From Cerina litoralis (GTDB lineage: Bacteria; Bacteroidota; Bacteroidia; Flavobacteriales; Flavobacteriaceae), in the NCBI GenBank assembly GCA_022008415.1, contig JAIRBC010000022.1, positions 19,378 to 83,377 on the forward strand: DNA of 64,000 bases, in the 5' to 3' direction. Below, one piece after another: positions 58,004 to 64,000 of this stretch (the first letter of the stretch is position 1; each line of letters begins with the position of its first letter). The notes below the pieces were generated by a model that did no database searches, had not been told where the DNA came from, and saw only the letters and a list, made by a program, of their open reading frames with translations. Both the position numbers and the translations under genes were made by a program.

Positions 58004-58698
58004 TACCAGCCACCTTGAAGATTAATTTTAAACACGTTGAATTTCTCTTCCCATTTAGGTGTAGGTGCAATAGTGTTGCCTAAATACGTGTTTTCTATAT
58101 GTGCAATTAACCCTAATTTTGCTGAACTTGTAATCTCTTTATTAAATTTTGCATTTGTTAGTCCGGTGAGTATATCTGCTAATTGTATTCCTAGTGATTG
58201 ATCAGATGGAAGGCCTTGCACTTGATTGATTCCAGATGTTAGATTTGAGTTATCTAATGAATTTCTAAGTGATTTTAACCGCGTTCTATCTCTATTTACC
58301 TTTAAATCTACAAATATGTTATAATTATTAAAGTCAAAAATCCAATGATGCAACAATTGGTAATAAAATTTATAAAAGCCGAGTTCAATATCTTTATTGT
58401 TAAAAACATAGTTATCTACCTTATCAGCTTCGACTAATATCGTCCTAAAGCGTAACTGTTCTGTTTGAAAAAAATAGTCTATAATATCTTCATATAACTC
58501 ATAAAATTTTGGTGACACCTTATTCCATTTTAATTCGCCATACACCTTATGTTGTGCTTTAATGTCATTCATGCGCTCCTTAAAAAATTCCCTGTAATCA
58601 GCAGGCATCCAAATACCACCGATTGCAGTAAATAAATGTGCATCTTTATGACTCAGCGCTTCTAAACCACTCTCGTCGCAGTATATTTCAAAATTCAT
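58003..58698 (-). CDS. DUF3800 family protein
   Basis: A 231-residue protein with the DUF3800 hallmark IYCDESG near the start (D8, E9, S10), an RNase H-like fold suggested by acidic residues in order: GELKWNK (E55, K57), FVDLK (D131) and SLGIQLADILTG (D175). DUF3800 proteins often occur in mobile and defence loci, but their chemistry has not been firmly set. It starts 46 bases after hsdS and overlaps the next gene by one base. Together they are cargo of the type I operon. Confidence 0.85.
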   Translation of the reverse strand: MNFEIYCDESGLEALSHKDAHLFTAIGGIWMPADYREFFKERMNDIKAQHKVYGELKWNKVSPKFYELYEDIIDYFFQTEQLRFRTILVEADKVDNYVFNNKDIELGFYKFYYQLLHHWIFDFNNYNIFVDLKVNRDRTRLKSLRNSLDNSNLTSGINQVQGLPSDQSLGIQLADILTGLTNAKFNKEITSSAKLGLIAHIENTYLGNTIAPTPKWEEKFNVFKINLQGGW

Positions 58699-58744
58699 AA
58701 TTTAAACTTTTAATATAATTGATCGGATTTGATCACTTTAATTT

Positions 58745-60013
58745 TTACACAAACATTTGCTGTAACAGCCCTTTTTTATAGGTTTTGGTATGATCTATTT
58801 GTTGGTTTGCTAATGCTATTTTTTTATCTATTGCCGATAAAAAGTTGGCGATTTTGGTTTGTTCCTTATTTGAAGGTAATGGAATTTTGATTTGTGAAAA
58901 ATTTTCATAAAATAAATATTGACGAACACCGCCTTCTTCATACCTTAAAATATCTTTATTGAATCTATCTGTATCAAGGTAGGCTAACAAGTACAGGTCC
59001 TCAAGTTCTTTGTTTGTTTTAAAGCAAACGTAAAGCGAGCTAATTATTACTTCTTTCAAGTCATAACTATAGCCTATTGAGCCTACATTTATTCTTGCAG
59101 GATTATAAGCAAAGGTTTCTTCATGTACAATTTTATAAAGGCTAATGTCATAACCTCTGTCATTACTATCCAAACCTTCAAATTGTTCTGATTGAGGGCG
59201 AAAACCTTCTTGATTGTTAATTGAATAGATTGGATAGCTAACATTTTCTTTGTTTTTCTTTCCAACTTTATACGTTAATTCTCCTAAACTCCTTTTCTTC
59301 CACTCCGGAAACTCCTGCCCATTAACATCCTTAAACCGAATCTCTCGCTTAAATATTCTTTGCATCACTCCTTTTTTGTATTGCTCTAAAAGAGTTTTCT
59401 TTTTTTCTAAGGTTTGTATGCGATTGTCAATTTCCGCAAGGAAATCAGCTACTTTCTGTTGTTCTTTGAGTTGAGGAATCATTAAATTTATATTCCCTAA
59501 TCTAGAAGTTGCCAGACCTAAAACTTTTGTTCCTTGAGCAATTGTCATTATTTGTTTTCTGATTTTCCAGTTTTGCAACATATAACCAGAAAACCCTATT
59601 GCCATTTTAAACTTATTAGGTCTAGCCAAAAAGGTATGCAATCCAGAAACTACTTTTTCATTATTTAGGTTTACTATTTCAATAGTTTTTCCAATATCAT
59701 TGTAATCTTCTGATGCATCAGCAATTAATAAATCACCTTCAATACAATAGTTTTCATCTTTAATTTTTGAAATATTTATATCAGAATTTATAAACGGAAC
59801 TATCTCTTTTGTAATATCAAATATTGTTGAAAATTTAGTATGTATGTCACCATAATGAATATTCTTAATCTCTCCTTCTTCATAATTTAAATTGTCTCTT
59901 GAAAAAGAATTTGTACTGTAAAAGGAATAAATTTGATTATATTTTCTTGCCTCCCAAACTTGTTCAAACTCAGGAAACCGTAATTGTGGCACTACCTGTT
60001 TTTCTTTCCGCAT
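58745..60013 (-). CDS. hsdS: Type I restriction-modification specificity subunit (HsdS)
   Basis: A 422-residue protein with two target-recognition domains, each followed by a conserved coiled-coil region: LAEIDNRIQTLEKKKTLLEQ (about 195-215) and LSAIDKKIALANQQIDHTKT (near the C-terminus). This sets the bipartite DNA sequence that the methylase and nuclease act on. It starts one base after the hsdM stop. The recognition half-sites cannot be predicted. Several in-frame sections are AT-rich compared with hsdM, which is common for variable recognition domains. Confidence 0.95.
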   Translation of the reverse strand: MRKEKQVVPQLRFPEFEQVWEARKYNQIYSFYSTNSFSRDNLNYEEGEIKNIHYGDIHTKFSTIFDITKEIVPFINSDINISKIKDENYCIEGDLLIADASEDYNDIGKTIEIVNLNNEKVVSGLHTFLARPNKFKMAIGFSGYMLQNWKIRKQIMTIAQGTKVLGLATSRLGNINLMIPQLKEQQKVADFLAEIDNRIQTLEKKKTLLEQYKKGVMQRIFKREIRFKDVNGQEFPEWKKRSLGELTYKVGKKNKENVSYPIYSINNQEGFRPQSEQFEGLDSNDRGYDISLYKIVHEETFAYNPARINVGSIGYSYDLKEVIISSLYVCFKTNKELEDLYLLAYLDTDRFNKDILRYEEGGVRQYLFYENFSQIKIPLPSNKEQTKIANFLSAIDKKIALANQQIDHTKTYKKGLLQQMFV

Positions 60014-60014
60014 C

Positions 60015-61631
60015 TTAAAATGGAGTTTTTATATTCAACTCCTTGCAGAAAGAAGCAATAAGCGTATCGGTTTCTTTCAAGTCAATATCTAAGGCTTGTA
60101 TTTCATTGGCTACCGCTTCAATATCTACAGGCTCCTCTTCTTCAAACGTGTCCACATACCTTGGAATGTTTAGGTTATAGTCGTTTTCTTCAATTTCGGA
60201 TAGCGGTGCCACATAGCTGTATTTTTCTTCGGTCTTACGATCTCTATAGGTGGTGGTTATTTTATCGATATCCGCTTCACGCAACATATTTTGGGTTTTC
60301 ACCTTATCGTAATGTTCGCTGGCATCTATAAATAAAATGTCGTCCGGGTTTTCCCTGCATTTTTTAAATACCAGAATACAGGTTGGGATGCTGGTGCCAT
60401 AAAATATATTGGCCGGCAAACCAATAACGGCATCCAAAAAATTCTTTTCTTTAATGAGATATTCACGTATATGCCCTTCGGACCCTCCTCTAAACAAGGC
60501 CCCGTGGGGCAAGACCACTGCCATTTGGCCATTTTCGGCCAAATGGTACACCATGTGCTGTACAAAGGCGAAATCGGCCTTACTACTTGGTGCCAGTTTT
60601 CCGTATTGGCTAAACCTATCGTCGCTCATAAAGAGTTGGTTGGCGCTCCACTTGGCAGAAAACGGAGGATTTGCCACAATGGCTTCAAAACGGTGCTCTA
60701 AGTGTTGGGGATGCTCCAGGGTGTCTTCCTGCTTTATATCGAACTTGCGGTAATGCACCCCGTGCAGAATCATATTCATCCGCGCCAAATTGTAGGTGGT
60801 GCGGTTTAGTTCTTGACCGTAAAAATTATTTACTTCTTCCACTTCCTTGGCGACACGCAAGAGGAGCGACCCGCTGCCACATGTTGGATCATATACCGAT
60901 TTAAGTCTAGTTTTTCCTGTAGTTACTAACTTGGCCAATACCATACTCACCTCCTGTGGCGTGTAAAACTCCCCCGCTTTTTTACCGGCACCGCTTGCAA
61001 ATTTTCCGATTAGGTATTCATAGGCATCGCCCAAAACATCCAGCTCGGTTTGCTCTAACTTAAAATCGATCTTGTCCAAATGAGCCAGCACCTTGGCTAT
61101 AATTTCGTTTCGGGCTTCTGGTGTTTTTCCTAATTTGGTAGAGTTGAGATCCATATCTTCAAAGAGGTTATCAAAATCTTCTTCGCTCTCCGTACCCATG
61201 GTACTGTTTTGTACGTTGTTTAGGATTTTCTGTAAATCTTCGAGGATAAAATTATGTTTGGTATTATAGGTTTCGGTATCCTCTGCGGCAAGGTGCAAAC
61301 TAACATCATCGCCATTATGGTTGCCACGTTTGGCCACTGCGCTGAATAATTCCGATGGCTTTAAGAAGTAGCCCAATTTTTCCAAAGCTTCCTCCCGAAT
61401 GGCAACAATGTATTCCTGGCCATTTTTGGTATTTTCATCTATATCCGTAAAGTGTATGCCATCCGGTTTAAGAATTCTATTGGCATAGATTTCCATTTTT
61501 TCAGATAGATATTTATAGAAGATAAAGCCTAATATATAGTCGCGAAACTCATCGGCATTCATTTTGCCCCTAAGGGTATTGGCTATATTCCAGAGTTGTT
61601 GTTCTAATTGTTTTTTATGGTCTTCGGACAT
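60015..61631 (-). CDS. hsdM: Type I restriction-modification DNA methyltransferase (HsdM)
   Basis: A 538-residue N6-adenine methylase. The SAM-binding motif I is DPTCGSGSLLLRV, the catalytic motif IV is NPPFSAKW, and the N-terminal helical domain has FRDYILGFIFYKYLSEKM. It transfers methyl groups to adenines in the site picked by HsdS and protects host DNA. It is the first gene of the operon hsdM-hsdS-DUF3800-nuclease-like-hsdR. A 720-base spacer precedes it. Confidence 0.97.
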   Translation of the reverse strand: MSEDHKKQLEQQLWNIANTLRGKMNADEFRDYILGFIFYKYLSEKMEIYANRILKPDGIHFTDIDENTKNGQEYIVAIREEALEKLGYFLKPSELFSAVAKRGNHNGDDVSLHLAAEDTETYNTKHNFILEDLQKILNNVQNSTMGTESEEDFDNLFEDMDLNSTKLGKTPEARNEIIAKVLAHLDKIDFKLEQTELDVLGDAYEYLIGKFASGAGKKAGEFYTPQEVSMVLAKLVTTGKTRLKSVYDPTCGSGSLLLRVAKEVEEVNNFYGQELNRTTYNLARMNMILHGVHYRKFDIKQEDTLEHPQHLEHRFEAIVANPPFSAKWSANQLFMSDDRFSQYGKLAPSSKADFAFVQHMVYHLAENGQMAVVLPHGALFRGGSEGHIREYLIKEKNFLDAVIGLPANIFYGTSIPTCILVFKKCRENPDDILFIDASEHYDKVKTQNMLREADIDKITTTYRDRKTEEKYSYVAPLSEIEENDYNLNIPRYVDTFEEEEPVDIEAVANEIQALDIDLKETDTLIASFCKELNIKTPF

Positions 61632-62353
61632 TTTTTGTATTCAGCTTGCAATTAAATTGTATGCCACCAATGATGGCCTCGTGTTTCTGGTATATTATTG
61701 TAGGGATCTATATTATTATGAGTCTACCAAATTAGAGAATACAGAACAGAATAGCAATCAAAATGACTTAATGATTACGAACTTTATTGCCTTGTCCCAG
61801 ATCTTACCCAAACTTTGCGTATGGATCGTGTCCGGTCTTTGTTTTGGTTCGGCAGATAAGCGTGAAGCTAAAGCTGGGTAGGCCACGTTTTCTCTACGCT
61901 TCATGATTTTGTTAACGGTGCTGGGGAGATTGAAAAATCAAGAGGTTTTTCGACTTCCAAATGAAAGTGAAATACTGTGATGTAAAGTGCGCAAAAAAAT
62001 AAATGGTTTGAACTCATACTATTCACTATTTAATTCCTTGAACAAGATGCCATTTTAGTGCCATAATGCGTTACTTAAGGGCAATTTGAAAAAAGATGCG
62101 AATTGGCATCAAAGTAAAAATGACAGAACACCTTTTTTTGACAAATTAAAACGGCCGTTTTGCGGCACCAATGAAATCTCCTATATTCTGAAATCGATGT
62201 GATTTAAGACCGCCCTATTTCCCTAACAAAGCACGCCAAAACTTGTTCCTATCGCCGTACATAAAATGATAAACCGCTATATTTGTGTTGATTTAACAAG
62301 TTATGCCCAATGCTGCTGTGATCAACGTGCTAAACATAAAATGATAAACTAAA
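61632..62353. other. 720-bp AT-rich spacer between hsdM and the TIR fragment
   Basis: No convincing coding sequence. It contains the hsdM promoter region on the minus strand and, close to the TIR fragment, a 16-base direct repeat (ACATAAAATGATAAAC) at 62259-62274 and 62334-62349. TATATTTG at 62278-62285 matches the -7 consensus on the plus strand and could drive the TIR gene. Other short reading frames show no recognisable product. Confidence 0.45.
62259..62349. repeat. 16-bp direct repeat bracketing the TIR gene leader
   Basis: ACATAAAATGATAAAC occurs identically at 62259-62274 and 62334-62349, just before the ATG of the TIR fragment (62354). The repeat may be a regulator site or the scar of a small insertion. 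Confidence 0.7.
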
Positions 62354-62596
62354 ATGGGATTATTTACAGAAGACAGACTTAGAGCAAGAGTTGAAAATCA
62401 ACTTAGAAAGGGCTATTCTGGTTCTATGTATGACAGCTTTGACACCAAAGCTAAGACGATTTTGAATGAATCTCTTAAACAGCAAAGGACATTTTCTGCT
62501 ACAACAAAAACCTATGACATCTTTCTTTCTCATAGTTCAAGTGATGCAGGTTTAGTTGCAGGACTAAAATTAGAACTTGAAGATTTAGGATACTTA
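62354..62596 (+). pseudogene. 5' fragment of a TIR-domain gene, cut by a mobile element
   Basis: Codons for 81 residues remain, starting MGLFTEDRLRARVENQLRKG and reaching TYDIFLSHSSSDAGLVAGLK, the first strand and helix of a TIR (Toll/interleukin-1 receptor-like) domain, then LELEDLGYL. The next part of the domain, with the usual catalytic glutamate, is missing. The frame ends at TAA 62597-62599, formed where insertion-sequence DNA starts. Bacterial TIR proteins in defence loci usually degrade NAD+ or make signal molecules when phage is sensed. This copy should be inactive unless its 3' half is used elsewhere. The N-terminal 50 residues are not recognised. Confidence 0.75.
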
Positions 62597-62643
62597 TAAT
62601 TACCCCCAAAAATAGGACATATACTCTATTATAAAACAAGTTT

Positions 62644-63651
62644 TCAAGCCACCTTTTTTGTTGAGCTGGTTAAAGATCTTTCCCTTGGGTCCAGGCAGAT
62701 ATAATCCTGCCGGTATGGTATTTTACTTTTTATGACGCTATATATTGTCCTTAGCATTTTATTCGACACATTGTTCATAATCAGAAAGTGGTGTTTTCCT
62801 TCCATCTGTTTTCTCTGATAGTACAACCTGTATTCCTTGTTGTGTTTGACAATTGTCTTAGCGGCCATGTACAATAAGGTTTTAAGTTTGCGGTCGGCAA
62901 ACATGCTTGTTTTTGGCTTTCCCTTCATTTTCCCCGATTCGTTGGGAAAAGGGCATACCCCGGCATAGGAAGCGGCCTTTTGGGCCGTATCAATAGTCTT
63001 GAAGTTTCCGGTCTTGATGATCAGGTCCGTAGCAATGATAGGCCCTATGCCTTTTACGCTGGTGGCCAGTCTGTAGTTTTCGTTCAACTCGCTGTTCGTT
63101 TTTATGATGGCGTCCATCTCCGCTTCAATTGCGTTGATTTCGGCATCAAGGCTATCAAGAGCAGTGTCCCTATGGCGTTTTTCAATGATACTCTGCATGG
63201 TTTTTTTTGAACAGCTATGTTCGCCCGTACGCAAGACCTTTCTTGCCCTGACCAACTGGGAACGAAGTGTATATAGTGATTTAAGCTCAATCATTTCTTC
63301 CTTGTCCTGTTCGTTGAAAACAAGTTTATCGTAAAAACGCTCCCCGTACTCCCTTATCCTTGTGGAATCGATTGGATCCGATTTGCCCTTGGTCATTCCC
63401 AGACTATGTTTGATGTTATAGCCCGATGACAAGGCTATCTTTATCCCAACTTGTTTGCTAAGAAAAACCAACAGGTCTCCATACACTCCCGTGTGTTCCG
63501 CGCACAGAACAGCTTCTTCGGGAACCGTGTGGAGAAACTTTGATATGCTCCCCAGGTCGTTCTTCACTTTTTTGGTCATTTCTTTTCCATTTTCGTCGAC
63601 GTAGCTCACATCGAACTTTTCCATTGATAGGTCAATTCCGTATACTTGCAT
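62644..63651 (-). CDS. IS110-family recombinase (RuvC-like DEDD transposase)
   Basis: A 335-residue transposase. The N-terminal RuvC-like domain has the DEDD residues D7 (YGIDLS), E52 (LCAEHTG), D92 and D95 (KSDPIDSTRIREYG). A coiled-coil part follows. The C-terminal Transposase_20 type domain has VKGIGPIIATDLI and PFPNESGKMKGKPKTSM, with serines at 239 and 249, one of which should be the catalytic nucleophile. IS110 recombinases are directed by a bridge RNA made from the element's non-coding end. Here the long upstream side of the gene fits that role. The gene appears intact. Confidence 0.93.
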   Translation of the reverse strand: MQVYGIDLSMEKFDVSYVDENGKEMTKKVKNDLGSISKFLHTVPEEAVLCAEHTGVYGDLLVFLSKQVGIKIALSSGYNIKHSLGMTKGKSDPIDSTRIREYGERFYDKLVFNEQDKEEMIELKSLYTLRSQLVRARKVLRTGEHSCSKKTMQSIIEKRHRDTALDSLDAEINAIEAEMDAIIKTNSELNENYRLATSVKGIGPIIATDLIIKTGNFKTIDTAQKAASYAGVCPFPNESGKMKGKPKTSMFADRKLKTLLYMAAKTIVKHNKEYRLYYQRKQMEGKHHFLIMNNVSNKMLRTIYSVIKSKIPYRQDYICLDPRERSLTSSTKKVA

Positions 63652-63735
63652 AATATTTGATTTATGCTCCGCATTGAGTGGCTGAAATCGTGATAATGGG
63701 TCTTTCCCTAAATACTCTCTGGCTTTACCTCAATA

Positions 63736-63800
63736 ATCTACCGTTCTTGATATGTCCTTTGGATTTTATCCAGTAAGTTAAATAAGTTAATGCGGTAGAT
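63736..63800 (-). ncRNA. Candidate bridge RNA stem-loop of the IS110 element
   Basis: On the plus strand ATCTACCG (63736-63743) is complementary to CGGTAGAT (63793-63800), an 8-bp perfect stem closing a 49-base loop. The loop has a small inner hairpin (GGAT/ATCC at 63761-63771) and two copies of TAAGTTAA (63774-63781, 63783-63790), which also occurs at the element's outer end (63882-63889). A guide loop with the junction sequence is what bridge RNAs of IS110 elements show. Transcription on the minus strand from the area 63880-63652 is assumed, and the full length of the RNA is unknown. Confidence 0.5.
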
Positions 63801-63920
63801 GGAGCTTTTTTCTAAGGTATTCAATTAAAGTGTTTCCTTCAATAATTATCCAGTAATTTCTTCTAGGTACAAACTAACGAGTAAGTTAAGTTTAATTTTT
63901 AACCTTAAATTTACTGTATT

Positions 63921-64000
63921 ATGACACGCAGAAAGTTCACACCGGAGTTCAAGTTCAAGGTGGTGCTGGAGGCACTATCCGAACGTTTTACGATCCAGGA
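63921..64000 (+). CDS. IS3-family transposase OrfA (partial, runs off the window)
   Basis: The frame from ATG 63921 encodes MTRRKFTPEFKFKVVLEALS, the helix-turn-helix start of IS3/IS911-type OrfA proteins, which bind the element's ends. Only 26 codons are inside the window. OrfB, with the DDE integrase domain, would follow by a programmed frameshift. Confidence 0.85.
   Translation, partial: MTRRKFTPEFKFKVVLEALSERFTIQ

Larger units (their letters stand above)
62638..63887 (-). mobile_element. IS110-family insertion sequence (boundaries inferred)
   Basis: About 1245 bases, with one recombinase gene on the minus strand and a 230-base non-coding region upstream of it. AAGTT is found at both suggested ends (62638-62642 and 63883-63887), as would result from insertion at a short core without terminal inverted repeats. 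Boundaries come from this shared core and from restoring the IS3 leader, so they may be off by a few bases. Confidence 0.55.
62597..64000 (+). mobile_element. IS3-family insertion sequence (right end beyond window), interrupted by an IS110-family element
   Basis: The left end near 62600 reads TACCCCCAAAAATAGGACA inward, like IS3-family terminal repeats. The transposase OrfA begins at 63921. Between them lies an IS110-type element. If that element is removed at the shared AAGTT, the distance from IS end to OrfA falls to about 80 bases, which fits IS3 elements. The right end, and so any target duplication, is not in the window. Confidence 0.6.

Noticed and set aside
61564..61881. 105-residue plus-strand frame at the hsdM start
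   Set aside because: Overlaps hsdM in antisense and has no recognisable features.
62290..62332. Spacer before the TIR gene considered as an integron attC-like site
   Set aside because: TTTAACAAGTTATGCCC is reminiscent of such sites but there is no matching complementary core on the other side.
62614..63758. AGGACATAT (62614-62622) and ATATGTCCT (63750-63758) as terminal inverted repeats of one element
   Set aside because: The second copy is inside the IS110 non-coding region with no matching outer bases. A 9-base match is likely chance.

Overview
The window looks like a chromosomal segment of a marine member of the Flavobacteriaceae (Bacteroidota). No single marker decides this; the evidence is combined. 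Predicted promoters match the Bacteroidota -33 TTG / -7 TAnnTTTG pattern and Shine-Dalgarno sites are mostly absent. SecA is 1121 residues long and LepA 598. Several families typical of flavobacteria are present: CCC-motif membrane proteins with DUF2752, the DUF4105/Lnb family, DUF2795 next to secA, an OMP_b-brl_3 type barrel, a secreted GH16 glucanase and an FGE-type lipoprotein. Genus and species cannot be named from the sequence alone.

Positions 1-54200 are ordinary core genome in short operons on both strands. From left to right they hold: an ECF sigma factor with its anti-sigma factor (cut by the left edge); murB with an aminotransferase; a PDZ aspartyl protease; a DUF1573 protein; valS; a Tat-exported TIM-barrel protein; pssA; a DUF4105/Lnb-like protein; an ABC-F ATPase; a PduO-type cobalamin adenosyltransferase; secA; an orphan histidine kinase; msrA; lptB; tatC with kpsF/kdsD; recQ; a DUF2752/CCC-motif membrane operon; an Smr protein; a cysteine desulfurase; an FGE lipoprotein; dnaK; sdaA; two overlapping secreted proteases (S8 and M1); an MBL hydrolase; a Na+/H+ antiporter with a TrkA-N domain; GH16; lepA; an outer-membrane barrel; dusB; rbfA with a LolC/E-like permease; and methylmalonyl-CoA epimerase. 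Envelope biogenesis (SecA, TatC, LptB, KpsF, PssA, Lnb-like, LolC/E-like, MurB) is unusually well represented.

At 54349-54422 lies a tRNA gene with a CAT anticodon. What follows looks like a defence island joined to the tRNA end. It is a complete type I restriction-modification operon on the minus strand, hsdM-hsdS-(two cargo genes)-hsdR. The two cargo genes between hsdS and hsdR are a DUF3800 protein (RNase H-like fold) and a 200-residue protein whose core resembles phage BECR-type nucleases. They overlap by one base and are the best candidate for an undescribed accessory module.

Beyond the operon is the 5' half of a TIR-domain gene. It is cut by an IS3-family element, which in turn seems to carry an IS110-family element in its leader. 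The non-coding stretch upstream of the IS110 recombinase has an 8-bp stem closing a 49-base loop. The loop contains copies of the insertion-junction sequence, which is what a bridge RNA of this recombinase family would be expected to show. The window ends inside the IS3 transposase gene, so the right end of the island and the rest of the TIR gene are not visible.
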